From Pseudanabaena sp. (GTDB lineage Bacteria > Cyanobacteriota > Cyanobacteriia > Pseudanabaenales > Pseudanabaenaceae), in assembly GCA_003249035.1 (NCBI GenBank), contig QBMK01000002.1, positions 347,457 through 411,456 of the forward strand: 64,000 nt of DNA. Reading direction: 5' to 3'. Shown here piece by piece: positions 28,325 through 37,280 of this stretch. The notes under the pieces were generated by a model. It did no database searches. It worked only from the letters and a program-made list of their open reading frames with translations, and was not told the DNA's origin. Position numbers and translations under genes: made by a program. The stretch's first letter is position 1. Each line of letters opens with the position of its first letter.

Positions 28325-28540
28325 TTAACGAGCGATCGCAGCTTCGCGCATAGGAATTACAGTTACGGACTTGACATCCTTGCTCTTGTTACGAGTGTCG
28401 TTAATACTAACAACTGTGTAGGTTTTAGTATTATCTGCACGAAATACATCGCCTACAGAGAGAGGCTTGTTGTAGTTCAATGCGCCAATAAAGCGTTGGT
28501 GAAGATCTGTCATTAAATACTGCATAAACTCCTCGTTCAA
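28325..28540 (-). CDS. Hypothetical 71-residue protein
   Basis: A short, charged, soluble protein with no membrane segment: MNEEFMQYLMTDLHQRFIGA, then FRADNTKTYTVVSINDTRNK and VTVIPMREAAIAR. The second half reads like a small beta domain. No family is recognised. An alternative start is the internal Met at residue 6 or 10. It is divergent from queA with about 165 bases between. Codon use looks native. Confidence 0.6.
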   Translation of the reverse strand: MNEEFMQYLMTDLHQRFIGALNYNKPLSVGDVFRADNTKTYTVVSINDTRNKSKDVKSVTVIPMREAAIAR

Positions 28541-28704
28541 TTTCTAAAGTCTGAAAACGCGATCACAACACATATAAAGCATGTGTTACTGCTGCCATCT
28601 GTATACCACTGTTTCTGTGATTGGTATATAAAATTTCTTATATTTTTTTGTAACTTCGTCACTTTTTGTCAAACACTTACAGTAGTACTGCAAATTATTA
28701 AGTA

Positions 28705-29793
28705 GTGCCAATGTCCCAAAGTGTAACTTTCTCTATGACTTCATCGCCATCGTCTGAACTCGATCCTGATTATGCGTTAAGCGCCTATGACTATGAATTG
28801 ACAACCGATCGCATAGCTCAAGACCCAGTTACACCTAGAGATACATCACGGCTATTTGTAATTGATCGCGATCGCAATATCCAACATCAGCACTTTTACG
28901 ATTTGCCAAATTTTTTGCAGGCAGGAGACTTGCTTGTTTTTAATAACACCAAAGTTATTCCTGCGAGAATGTATGGGCATAAGCAATCGGGTGTTCCTGT
29001 CGAGATTTTGCTGATGGAGCCTGTTGGACATGATCGTTGGTTAGCATTAGTTAAACCTGGAAAACGTCTACCGATTGGAAGCACGATCATATTTGCGGAA
29101 AATGTCAAAGCGACTGTGGAGGGGATTGAGACAACCACCAGAGCAAGAGAATTACAGTTTCACATCCCTACTGGTGCCGACCTTGACAAAATAATCGATC
29201 AACTGGGTACAGTTCCCCTCCCACCCTATGTCACTGATTCCCATACCGATCCTGATCGTTATCAGACAATTTATGCAGAGATTTCAGGGGCGATCGCCGC
29301 ACCCACCGCAGGTTTACATTTTACCGAGTCGTTATTTCAAAAACTTGCGGATATGGGCATTTATACATCCTTTGTGACTCTACATGTCGGTATTGGTACA
29401 TTTCGTCCTGTGGAGGTAGAGGACATTACTCAGCACGTGATGCATAACGAGTGGTGTGAAGTGACTGAGGCGACGATCGCTAAAATAAAAAACACGAAAG
29501 CAAATGGTGGGCGCGTGATTGGCGTTGGAAGCACGGTAGCAAGATCGCTGGAGAACTCTAATTTTCAAGCTTTTAAGGGCAAAACGAATTTAATGATTTA
29601 TCCTGGTTATGAATGGAAAGTTTTAGATGGAATGATTACCAATTTTCATTTACCAAAGTCAACTTTGTTAATGATGGTGTCGTCTTTTCTGGGTAAAGAT
29701 GGACGAGAATTTTTAATGTCGGCTTACAAAGAAGCGATCGCTAAAGAATATCGCTTTTATTCCTTTGGCGACGCTATGTTAATTCTCCGATAA
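28705..29793 (+). CDS. queA: tRNA preQ1 S-adenosylmethionine ribosyltransferase-isomerase
   Basis: The protein has about 362 residues from GTG 28705; ATG 28711 is equally possible. The family signature is clear: YELTTDRIAQDPVTPRDTSR, DLLVFNNTKVIPARMYG, GAIAAPTAGLHFTE and MITNFHLPKSTLLMMVSSFL. It transfers and isomerises ribose from SAM onto preQ1 at the wobble base of GUN tRNAs, making epoxyqueuosine. No other queuosine gene is in the window. Confidence 0.95.
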   Translation: MPMSQSVTFSMTSSPSSELDPDYALSAYDYELTTDRIAQDPVTPRDTSRLFVIDRDRNIQHQHFYDLPNFLQAGDLLVFNNTKVIPARMYGHKQSGVPVEILLMEPVGHDRWLALVKPGKRLPIGSTIIFAENVKATVEGIETTTRARELQFHIPTGADLDKIIDQLGTVPLPPYVTDSHTDPDRYQTIYAEISGAIAAPTAGLHFTESLFQKLADMGIYTSFVTLHVGIGTFRPVEVEDITQHVMHNEWCEVTEATIAKIKNTKANGGRVIGVGSTVARSLENSNFQAFKGKTNLMIYPGYEWKVLDGMITNFHLPKSTLLMMVSSFLGKDGREFLMSAYKEAIAKEYRFYSFGDAMLILR

Positions 29794-29814
29794 CCGATAG
29801 CTTGAAGTACTTTG

Positions 29815-30627
29815 CTATAAGTACATGGCGTAATTGATGTCAGGTGGTGAAATAGCTGCCAAACATTTTTGCGTAACTCTAATTAGTAGCAATCTCCTAA
29901 TAGCTATTTCATGAGAAACTCCAAAAATCCGACAGCGATCATAAAACTGTAAAAAAGCTTCGGCTAGCGATCGCGATAGTTTCTGTCTTTTCGGGCTATT
30001 TGAAAGTAACAAATTTTCATTTTCCAAATAATCTGCGATCGCCAAATTTCGTAATAACAAACTAACTTCCTCAGTTTTCATCGATTCTATTTCGCGAATA
30101 GTTTTGATATGTAGAGAATTTTCTCCGTCAGTTCTGTCTATCAATCTGATTAATGCACAACATCTTGCATATGCATACTGCTGCATTGGTTCGGGAGAAT
30201 GCTGAGAAGGATTTATCGAAATATCGCGTTTTTGCCAAAATTGAAATTGATCGCTACTTTCCTCAAAAAATGCTTCGTCAAGTCGCCAACTCATCAGAGT
30301 ATGTATGCTTTTGCTTAGATATAAATCTTTTAAATGAATATTTAACAAGCCTTGGTTTGATGGTTTAATTGCCCATTCTGCAAATATTTGCGAATTGCTT
30401 AAACATGTCTCTGTGATTGCCTCACTTACTCTTTCAGCTATTTGGTTCGCCTCTATTCCTACTCGATGGTAAATCCCCAAAGCGATCGCTGACACATAAT
30501 GAGAATTGTATTTTGGATAGCAAATGTCTAGCCCAATTTCTCTAGGATCTAGCAAAATCTCAAATTCTGACTTAATGGCTAAGGCGATCGCATTTTGTAT
30601 AGTTCGAGATGGAGAAGTAAATTTCAT
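29815..30627 (-). CDS. DALR anticodon-binding protein, ArgRS-like without catalytic core
   Basis: The protein has 270 residues. The N-terminal part (about 15-110) resembles the beginning of arginyl-tRNA synthetase, and the C-terminal half (about 145-270) is a DALR anticodon-binding helical bundle (QQYAYARCCALIRLID, RNLAIADYL, YDRCRIFGV, RLLLIRVTQKCLA). The Rossmann catalytic domain with HIGH and KMSK-like motifs is absent. Such stand-alone proteins occur in cyanobacteria; a role in binding tRNA-Arg or regulating synthetases is inference. It ends by queA, convergent. Confidence 0.82.
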   Translation of the reverse strand: MKFTSPSRTIQNAIALAIKSEFEILLDPREIGLDICYPKYNSHYVSAIALGIYHRVGIEANQIAERVSEAITETCLSNSQIFAEWAIKPSNQGLLNIHLKDLYLSKSIHTLMSWRLDEAFFEESSDQFQFWQKRDISINPSQHSPEPMQQYAYARCCALIRLIDRTDGENSLHIKTIREIESMKTEEVSLLLRNLAIADYLENENLLLSNSPKRQKLSRSLAEAFLQFYDRCRIFGVSHEIAIRRLLLIRVTQKCLAAISPPDINYAMYL

Positions 30628-30638
30628 GATAATTACTT

Positions 30639-30669
30639 TAAGTTTGCGCCCCTGCGGGGCGCAAACTTA
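30639..30669. repeat. 14-bp perfect palindrome between the DALR protein gene and the channel gene
   Basis: Arms 30639-30652 and 30656-30669 with a three-base loop, GC-rich tip GCGCCCC. It lies just upstream of the DALR gene start (30627) and just past the channel gene stop on the minus strand, so it may terminate the channel transcript, though no T-run follows. Confidence 0.75.
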
Positions 30670-30677
30670 ACTTACAC

Positions 30678-31781
30678 CTATTTCATGCGGGGTAACCGTA
30701 ACACATTTGTTTTTTTGGAAAGCGGACTTAGGATTTGATTCAGCGCTCTTAATTGCTCAGGTGTTCCCATGGAGATCAATACATCTCCTTCCAAAATTTC
30801 TGTATTACCATCCGGTCCTGCAATTACATCGCCACCAGCGCGGCGAATTGCTAATACTAAAGCTCCAGTCTGCGATCGCAAACTTGCTTTTTTCAAAGTG
30901 ACTCCGACATAGCTAGAGTCATCAATGCGATATTCCTCAATATAAAATGATCGATTTGCCCCAGCAATAATGCCATCAACAAAATCCATCACCTGTGGAC
31001 GTAGCGCCACCGCCGCCATGCGCTTGCCGCCAGTAATATATGGCGAAATTACTTCATCTGCTCCACCGCGCCGTAGCTTTTGCATCGACTCTTCAGTACT
31101 TGCTCTAGCGATCGCTCTAATCTGCGGATTTAAGGTTTTTGCCGATAACACGGTATATAGATTTTCGGCATCCGATGGCAAAGCTGCCACAATACAAACA
31201 GCCCGTTCAATCCCCGCAAGTAGTAAGGTGTTGTCAAGAGCCGCATCTCCTTGCAGAGCTGGATGTCCTTCTAGCTCTGCTTGTTCGATCGCAATTGGGT
31301 CGCTATCTATCACTACAAATGCAATACTTCCCTCAGCCGCAAATTCGGCTGTAACCTGACGCCCCGTTCGACCGAATCCACAAACTATGTAATGTTTATC
31401 TAATGCATCCATAACCTTTCGCTGTCGCCTCGCTTGAAATATATTGTAGATATGACCATTAGCGATCGCTGCTGTAAACTGGGCAGCAATATAACTAATG
31501 CTTAAAACTCCCATCACAATTAAGGCAAGCGTAAAAATACGCCCCTCAGAATCCAGAGGATTAGTTTCACCATAGCCAATCGTGGCAAGTGTAATAATCG
31601 TCATATAGAGAGCATCAAACCAACTCCATCCTTCTATGAAGCGATAACCTAATGTCCCAAATGCAGTCAGACCAACTAAAATTCCGACATTAGCTAGTAA
31701 AGTCCGCTGATATTGCTGCAACTCACGCTGCAAATAAATTGGTTGTAATTGTTGGTAGTTAAGCGAACTTTTAGAGTGCAT
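30678..31781 (-). CDS. Two-helix potassium channel with RCK (TrkA-N/TrkA-C) domains
   Basis: The protein has 367 residues. A two-transmembrane pore domain (about 28-110) has the filter ATIGYGETNPLD; the usual Asp after GYG is Glu. A TrkA-N domain (about 127-245, KHYIVCGFGRTGRQVTAEF) binds nucleotide or cations and a TrkA-C domain (about 275-355) closes the gating ring. It is MthK-like. It probably gates K+ flux in response to ligand binding. Upstream are 130 bases shared with the next, divergent gene. Confidence 0.9.
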   Translation of the reverse strand: MHSKSSLNYQQLQPIYLQRELQQYQRTLLANVGILVGLTAFGTLGYRFIEGWSWFDALYMTIITLATIGYGETNPLDSEGRIFTLALIVMGVLSISYIAAQFTAAIANGHIYNIFQARRQRKVMDALDKHYIVCGFGRTGRQVTAEFAAEGSIAFVVIDSDPIAIEQAELEGHPALQGDAALDNTLLLAGIERAVCIVAALPSDAENLYTVLSAKTLNPQIRAIARASTEESMQKLRRGGADEVISPYITGGKRMAAVALRPQVMDFVDGIIAGANRSFYIEEYRIDDSSYVGVTLKKASLRSQTGALVLAIRRAGGDVIAGPDGNTEILEGDVLISMGTPEQLRALNQILSPLSKKTNVLRLPRMK

Positions 31782-31915
31782 ACATATCTATACAGTTATG
31801 AGCTAAGAGTAATTTAACTAAGGAACTTATTTAAAAGAATGTTAAGCTGCTTATAGGTAATTGCTTCAGCTTTTAGGCATTTTTAGTAAGATTGTTTATT
31901 GCATCGTTCTAGCTT

Positions 31916-32491
31916 TTGCAAATAAATGCTGTCACTCATGAGACAAGTATGACATCAGAGCCGCCTTCAGAAACAACACAAATCAACCGTGTAGTAACCT
32001 CTCCTTATCGTTCTGCAGTAGATATTAATGACGATAATTTAGAGAGATTTCATGATTGGACTGGGTACAACACCCACACAGATATGAGTAGTAACACGAA
32101 ATTCCAAATGCGTGACTTTCATATCGATTTGGGTATGGCTGTAATTGGCTTTGGCGTATTGTGCGGATGGGAAGTGCGATCGCGTAAAATCGATTTCAAG
32201 GGCAAAACGCATATTATTTACGAATTGAGGGGTGAGACTGATCCACAAGTTGTGCCGATGTTGCGTCAAAATTGTAGTGACGAAATGGCAACATTTCTGC
32301 ATAGCCGATTAATCAGAACTTTAGATTTTTTGCGCTCCTGTTCAAAATTCTCTGGTATTCCTCATGTTCATATCATATCCATTCGTAATCACTATGTTAT
32401 GAGTGCGGTATGGCGACCATACCAAAATAAGATTTGGATGGTTCCTATAGACCAGATTGAGGGTTTATCTTTTTCTAGTAATTTAATCTAG
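31916..32491 (+). CDS. Hypothetical protein upstream of rsmD
   Basis: The protein has 191 residues from ATG at about 31916; a start at 31949 (MTSEPPSE) is possible. It is soluble, with a disordered first 35 residues and a single alpha/beta-looking domain with a central GMAVIGFGVLCGWEVRSRK segment. No known family is recognised. Its stop abuts the rsmD start directly (TAG then ATG), so the two are translationally linked, hinting at a shared translation or RNA-related role. This is inference from position only. Confidence 0.65.
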   Translation: MQINAVTHETSMTSEPPSETTQINRVVTSPYRSAVDINDDNLERFHDWTGYNTHTDMSSNTKFQMRDFHIDLGMAVIGFGVLCGWEVRSRKIDFKGKTHIIYELRGETDPQVVPMLRQNCSDEMATFLHSRLIRTLDFLRSCSKFSGIPHVHIISIRNHYVMSAVWRPYQNKIWMVPIDQIEGLSFSSNLI

Positions 32492-33028
32492 ATGGCTATT
32501 CGAATCAACGGCGCACGAGCGATTAAAACTTCAACGGATCTATCAATTCGTCCAACTGCAAGTAAGGTTAGGGCGGCAGTTTTTAATATTTTACAAACTC
32601 GCGTTAAAGGTGCAAATTGGTTAGATATCTGCACTGGGTCAGGTGCTATGGGTGCTGAGGCTCTAGTAAGAGGTGCTGCTAACGTTGTAGGCATTGAATT
32701 ATCAGCGATCGCCTGTCAGATTGTGCGCGAAAATTGGCAAAAATTTGCGAAGCAGGATCAAACCTTTCAAGTCATTAAAGGCGATGCGGTCAAGACATTG
32801 CGGAAATTACAACCTCAATATTTTAATTTAGTTTATTTCGATCCACCTTACCAAAGCGATTTATATCAGCCAGTACTTACATCAATATCTCCATTACTTG
32901 CCGATAGAGCTCTAGTGATTACTGAATGCGATCGCTTACGTCCGATGCCTGATGTGATGGGAGATCTCATCTGTTGCGATCGCCGTCAATATGGGCAAAC
33001 GTCATTAATCTTTTACGAGAAAGAATAG
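32492..33028 (+). CDS. rsmD: 16S rRNA (guanine(966)-N(2))-methyltransferase
   Basis: The protein has 178 residues. RPTASKVRAAVFNIL and LDICTGSGAMGAEALVRGA form the SAM-binding start, and the catalytic FDPPYQSDLY motif is present, as expected for a guanine-N2 methyltransferase of 16S rRNA. It methylates G966 in 30S subunits. It starts at the base after the previous stop codon. Confidence 0.93.
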   Translation: MAIRINGARAIKTSTDLSIRPTASKVRAAVFNILQTRVKGANWLDICTGSGAMGAEALVRGAANVVGIELSAIACQIVRENWQKFAKQDQTFQVIKGDAVKTLRKLQPQYFNLVYFDPPYQSDLYQPVLTSISPLLADRALVITECDRLRPMPDVMGDLICCDRRQYGQTSLIFYEKE

Positions 33029-33069
33029 ATTCCACTCTAAGTATGATGACGATCTTGATACATCAACAT

Positions 33070-33130
33070 AAAATATTTTAAATCTAGAAGCTTGTGCAGG
33101 TAGCACAAGCTTCTAGATTTAAAATATTTT
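33070..33130. repeat. 28-bp perfect palindrome
   Basis: Arms 33070-33097 and 33103-33130 are perfectly complementary over 28 bases with a 5-base loop. It ends 21 bases before the hydrolase gene start and lacks a T-run after a GC core; the outer arms are AT-rich. It is far longer than a normal terminator and would be a strong cruciform site. Confidence 0.9.
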
Positions 33131-33151
33131 TCCCAAATAAGAGTCACCGCA

Positions 33152-34063
33152 GTGTTCACCATAGCTAATCCCGAAATTCGCGATCATCTTTTATCTCCCT
33201 TTCAAAATTGGACATGGCGCGGACATCAAATTAAATATTCTGTCACTGGAAAAGGTACTCCGCTTGTCCTAATTCACGGTTTTGGAGCATCGATCGGTCA
33301 TTGGAAAAAGAATATTCCTGCATTTGCTGAGGCTGGCTATCAAGTATTTGCGATTGATTTGCTCGGCTTTGGCGGTTCGGCTAAACCCGCTTTAGCTTAC
33401 TCATTGGAACTTTGGGAAGAACTGCTCAATGATTTTCATCAAGAATTTGTTCAGCAATCAGCGATATTTATCGGCAATTCCATCGGTGCTTTGCTAGCAT
33501 TAATGGTAGTGACTAATTCCCCTGAAATTGCGATCGGAGCAGTCTTGCTCAATGCCGCAGGTGGATTAAACCATCGTCCTGAAGAGTTAAATTTACCCTT
33601 GCGCCTTGTGATGGGTGCTTTTGAGAAGTTAGTTAGCTCTGAGGTCACAGGTAAGTTTGTATTCAATCAAGTTCGAAAAAAGCGAAATATTCGTAATTCT
33701 CTACGTCAGGTTTATCGCAATCATCAAGCGATCGATGATGAATTGGTGGATATGCTCTACCAACCATCCTGTGATGAAGGCGCACAAAAGGTTTTTGCTT
33801 CAATTTTGACGGCTCCTGCTGGTCCCCGCACTTCCGATTTATTGGCTAAGTTAGAGAAGCCCCTATTAGTTCTTTGGGGTGATGCCGATCCTTGGACTCC
33901 AATTAATGGAGCAAAGGTTTATGAAGAAGCAGGCAAGACCAAGGATATTCAATTAATTCCCATTCCCAATACAGGACATTGCCCCCACGATGATCGCCCG
34001 GAAATTGTTAATGCTCTGGTGATTCATTGGTTGCAAAAGTTAGAGACATCCAAATGTAACTAA
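33152..34063 (+). CDS. Alpha/beta hydrolase
   Basis: The protein has 303 residues from GTG 33152. The fold signature is complete: LVLIHGFGASIGHWKKNI (oxyanion hole), the nucleophile elbow FIGNSIGALLALM with Ser, an acid in LWGDADPWTP and the catalytic His in NTGHCPHDD. It is close to widespread cyanobacterial hydrolases with a large lid. The substrate is unknown. The gene is followed by a terminator. Confidence 0.88.
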   Translation: MFTIANPEIRDHLLSPFQNWTWRGHQIKYSVTGKGTPLVLIHGFGASIGHWKKNIPAFAEAGYQVFAIDLLGFGGSAKPALAYSLELWEELLNDFHQEFVQQSAIFIGNSIGALLALMVVTNSPEIAIGAVLLNAAGGLNHRPEELNLPLRLVMGAFEKLVSSEVTGKFVFNQVRKKRNIRNSLRQVYRNHQAIDDELVDMLYQPSCDEGAQKVFASILTAPAGPRTSDLLAKLEKPLLVLWGDADPWTPINGAKVYEEAGKTKDIQLIPIPNTGHCPHDDRPEIVNALVIHWLQKLETSKCN

Positions 34064-34102
34064 CCTTGATGGATCGCTCATAGAAAACATCTCATTGCAA
34101 TG

Positions 34103-34137
34103 TATCAAAAAGGCTCGCTTTGCGAGCCTTTTTGATA
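34103..34137. terminator. Bidirectional terminator
   Basis: A 16-bp perfect stem with flanking A/T runs and a three-base loop between the hydrolase and the convergent glycosyltransferase gene. Confidence 0.88.
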
Positions 34138-34139
34138 GT

Positions 34140-35084
34140 TTATCCTTCCCAGATTTTAGCTAGGATAGTCTGTGCGGGGATATCTCTAAGCGATTGACCA
34201 GCGATGGCTTGAACATATTTGATGCGCTTTTCGGAAATTGGAAGTAGTTTACTTGCAGGAGTATTTGCTCCTAAAATCGCTACTAATGACGTACCAACGG
34301 CAACGCCTAGCTGCATGGCATCTCCTTCGGCACAAATAAATAGATTAGCTGAAGCAATAAAGGCAGTTAGCTTACCGATATCACTCGGACTTGTAATTAT
34401 AAGATTTGGGACTTTAGCGATTAAGCGCTTCAGTAAATCGGCATTATTAACGCTGTCAATCGCTACGATTGGGATGTTTGGCAGTTTAGCTTGAATATCG
34501 GTCGCAATCGCTGCCCAACTGTCCGCAGGATAGTTGGCATAAGCACCGCAATTCAGCAGAATAAAACCACTTTGTTGAATGCCAAGACGTTTCTGCTCGG
34601 CTGATGCCCAGTCCAAATCGTTTTTTTGGAGATTAACTTTAATCGGCGGACATTGGTTCTGGAGGTTGAGTGCTATCAGCAAGTTATGCTTTTGAACTGC
34701 AGCATATTCTTGAGGATCGACGGTAATTACATCCGTCAGCAAGAAGTCACCCTGCCCCGCAAAAGATATGCGCTTAGGAATACCGCTTAACCATAACAAG
34801 ATATTCATCGAAAGGCTAGGCTGCATAATGATCGCTGCGTCATATTCGCGATCGCGTATGGTTCCGAGCAAGTTGCCAAAATCTGCTAACGAGTTGCGAT
34901 CGTTGAAATCAAACTTGAGGACTCGGTTCACAGATTGGCAAACGCGATAAGCTGCTATTGCCCGTGGCTCGATTACCACATCAATCTCGGCATTGGGATA
35001 CTGTTGTTTGAGGGTATCCAGTGTCGGGAAAACCAGTAACTGATCGCCAGTTCCACCTGGAACCAAGGCCAGTATTCGCATCAT
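34140..35084 (-). CDS. Glycosyltransferase family 9 protein
   Basis: The protein has 314 residues. ALVPGGTGDQLLVFPTLDTLK is the N-terminal start of ADP-heptose:LPS heptosyltransferase-like family 9 enzymes; the C-terminal domain has SANLFICAEGDAMQLGVAVG, the nucleotide-sugar-binding region. It probably adds a sugar to a cell-envelope polysaccharide. A single gene on this strand, with a terminator downstream. Confidence 0.85.
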   Translation of the reverse strand: MMRILALVPGGTGDQLLVFPTLDTLKQQYPNAEIDVVIEPRAIAAYRVCQSVNRVLKFDFNDRNSLADFGNLLGTIRDREYDAAIIMQPSLSMNILLWLSGIPKRISFAGQGDFLLTDVITVDPQEYAAVQKHNLLIALNLQNQCPPIKVNLQKNDLDWASAEQKRLGIQQSGFILLNCGAYANYPADSWAAIATDIQAKLPNIPIVAIDSVNNADLLKRLIAKVPNLIITSPSDIGKLTAFIASANLFICAEGDAMQLGVAVGTSLVAILGANTPASKLLPISEKRIKYVQAIAGQSLRDIPAQTILAKIWEG

Positions 35085-35225
35085 ATTTATACATCTCTAG
35101 ACGAAGACCGTATGTAATATTACTTTGTTTTTGGGAGTTGAGACAGATAGCATTAATACAATTGAATCAAAAATAGAAAGCTACAGACTCTAGTCCGTTC
35201 CAGCTTTGGCTTTACGTGAAGATAG

Positions 35226-36830
35226 CTATATCAAATCGCCTAACATACTTGATACTTCACCTTGCATATTAGTGCGGTTGTCGTCATAGAGCATAAGGGT
35301 ATCAAGCTTCTTGTGGCGAGATAGTTTCTGGACTTTACGTACATTACCATTCGTCGCATCAAGGGCAGCGGTAATCGCAGAGTGGCGAATACGGTGGGGA
35401 GACATTTGTTTAGAAATTTGTGAGTCTCGCGCAATGCGATCAACAATTTGATAAATAGCCGTACCAGTCAGTCTGTGTCCACGATTAGCATGATCGAGAG
35501 CTTGAAATAACGGCAGATCTGCTTTTTTTGTCTCAAAGCAAGATAGCCAGTCTTGAACTGCGTTAGTACTTCCCATGCTAAGACTAATGAGACTCTTTTG
35601 AGAGCCACGTCCTTTGCCTAAGATTTGAAGCGATCGCCGTTCAAAATCAAAATCACCGATGTTAGCGCTTACAACTTCGTTACGACGTAGAGCATTGTCC
35701 CAAAGCAATCGCAAAATTGCAAAATCACGCTTTCCTTTAATCGTGTCGCGGTTAATGCTCAGCAACATTGTGCGAATTCCTTCAGGCTTAATCCCAGTAG
35801 TATCACGATAGGACTGAACTACCTCGGTTTGGACATCATCAAGATTCCAATTGCATTTTCCCAATTTGGCGGCAAAGTTCACTAAGGACTTCAGCGCAGA
35901 CAAACGGCGGTTAATCGTGGCTTCTTTTAAGCCTCTGACTATTAAGTCGGATTTATATCTCAAAGCAATCGCGATCGCCTCAAATCTATTCAATTGTAGA
36001 AATTGAGCAATTACTGCCTCAGTGGGCTTCTGCGCATAGGCTGCAAGAAAAAAATATCGCAAGTCCTTTTCATAGGCTCGTCTAGTGTTTAGACTCCGTT
36101 TATCGCTCAGCAGCGCCGTTAAGATGTCAGGACTAAATTCTGAGAGAGCATAGGAAAGGTTTGGGGCTGGTAAAATGATTTCCTCACCTATTCTCTCCTG
36201 AGTCGCTATAACCTCTATTTGAGTCCTATCGTGATTTCCATACTTAAGTTTTGATACATTAATTGCTCTCAATTGAGTCTCATTAGTCTCAACCATGGTC
36301 TCGTTATGCGTATCATTGTCTTTATTTAAGGCGAATCTCCTTTGGCTAAATCGCAACTGTTCGGGCGCGATCGCTTCGTTGTTAATACCTGCATTAGCTG
36401 CAACTCGCTTGACAAGCCCATAGATGGCTGTTCCTGTCAGTCTATGTCCATAATTAGCTCGATCTAGCGATATAAATAGCGGAGCTTGAGAATCTTCTAA
36501 TCCATTCTCAGCAGGTATATGAATCAAATTTAGCCAGTCTTGTAATGCAGTAGCTGTGTCTAAACTGAGACTGATAATCTCTGGTGAATTTTGTTGAGCT
36601 TGACGTTTATATCGCTGTTGAATCTGGAGCGATCGCGCTTTAAAATCAAAATCACTAATACTAATCGCAGATACCTGTTGACGTTTCAGCGAATTATCAA
36701 TTAACAAACGTAAAATTGCATAATCACGTTGACCGGCTAACGTGTAGCGATCGCAAGCCATGAGAATTCTCTCTGCAAAATTTGCAGTAGGAAAAGAAGA
36801 CAAGACTTTTAAAGGACTCTTTTTAGGCAT
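35226..36830 (-). CDS. Tyrosine recombinase with an inactive N-terminal duplicate of the catalytic domain
   Basis: The protein has 534 residues. The C-terminal catalytic domain (about 350-534) has all residues: Arg382, Lys406, His479/Arg482 (SPHRIRH), His506 and Tyr515. A SAM-like core-binding domain precedes it (about 230-330). Residues about 17-170 repeat the catalytic domain (both contain GHRLTGTAIY and DYAILRLL-like motifs), but Arg382 is Lys49, His479 is Glu157, and the His/Tyr end is missing. The duplicate cannot cut DNA. It may tether, regulate or dimerise the enzyme. It overlaps the preceding gene by 22 bases. It is unlike XerC, XerD or IntI. The frame is intact. Confidence 0.85.
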   Translation of the reverse strand: MPKKSPLKVLSSFPTANFAERILMACDRYTLAGQRDYAILRLLIDNSLKRQQVSAISISDFDFKARSLQIQQRYKRQAQQNSPEIISLSLDTATALQDWLNLIHIPAENGLEDSQAPLFISLDRANYGHRLTGTAIYGLVKRVAANAGINNEAIAPEQLRFSQRRFALNKDNDTHNETMVETNETQLRAINVSKLKYGNHDRTQIEVIATQERIGEEIILPAPNLSYALSEFSPDILTALLSDKRSLNTRRAYEKDLRYFFLAAYAQKPTEAVIAQFLQLNRFEAIAIALRYKSDLIVRGLKEATINRRLSALKSLVNFAAKLGKCNWNLDDVQTEVVQSYRDTTGIKPEGIRTMLLSINRDTIKGKRDFAILRLLWDNALRRNEVVSANIGDFDFERRSLQILGKGRGSQKSLISLSMGSTNAVQDWLSCFETKKADLPLFQALDHANRGHRLTGTAIYQIVDRIARDSQISKQMSPHRIRHSAITAALDATNGNVRKVQKLSRHKKLDTLMLYDDNRTNMQGEVSSMLGDLI

Positions 36831-37024
36831 GAATCAGCAGTAAATGCAATGCAAATCAGTGTCAGTATTCCATACCTTTCGTTAATACCAAAGCTCAACC
36901 ACTTTAGAGCTTGAGCTATAGATGAGCCACTGCCAGTAGAAGTGTTTGCTAGTTGCATCATGATATGGAAAATTAGATATGTAAAAACAATCGCTAGAAT
37001 CTTACTAATGAGTTTTTTATTCAT
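36809..37024 (-). CDS. Small membrane protein upstream of the recombinase
   Basis: The protein has 71 residues with two hydrophobic segments (about 7-26 and 50-66): ILAIVFTYLIFHIMMQLAN and YGILTLICIAFTADSC. Unknown family. Its end overlaps the recombinase start by 22 bases, which points to co-transcription. No catalytic motif. Confidence 0.6.
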   Translation of the reverse strand: MNKKLISKILAIVFTYLIFHIMMQLANTSTGSGSSIAQALKWLSFGINERYGILTLICIAFTADSCLKRVL

Positions 37025-37030
37025 CTATGT

Positions 37031-37216
37031 TTAGGATTTGCTGCTTAAGACTTTGTATGCGATCGCGATTAAAACTACGCCTGCTAAAAAGGGCAACCAA
37101 TGATAGCGAACATAATAAAGTAGGCTATTAAAGAAGGCGTTAGCCTCGCGAGAAACCCATGCAGCGATTACGATCGCACCGACAAACATCGCAAGATACA
37201 TGGCAAACTTAAGCAT
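37031..37216 (-). CDS. Small membrane protein
   Basis: The protein has 61 residues with a strongly hydrophobic N-terminal segment (about 2-20) and another at about 38-57 (WLPFLAGVVLIAIAYKVL). It lies 6 bases before the next small membrane gene and is the first of a three-gene run ending in the recombinase. Unknown function. Confidence 0.6.
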   Translation of the reverse strand: MLKFAMYLAMFVGAIVIAAWVSREANAFFNSLLYYVRYHWLPFLAGVVLIAIAYKVLSSKS

Positions 37217-37280
37217 TTGATTACCTCTTAATGGATTTTAATCTTAATATTAGCTTTAGTTAGTTAAGTGTGGAAAAACA

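Noticed and set aside
30153-30368. Plus-strand frame inside the DALR gene
   Set aside because: Antisense to a recognised DALR protein and without family motif or ribosome site.
35226-36830. Integron integrase (IntI) as source of the attC-like sites
   Set aside because: The recombinase lacks the IntI-specific region and has an odd duplicated half; it lies about 18 kb from the palindromes.
35226-37216. Prophage or ICE suspected from the tyrosine recombinase
   Set aside because: No phage structural, excision or conjugation genes flank it; neighbouring genes look chromosomal and no att-like direct repeats or tRNA junction is seen.
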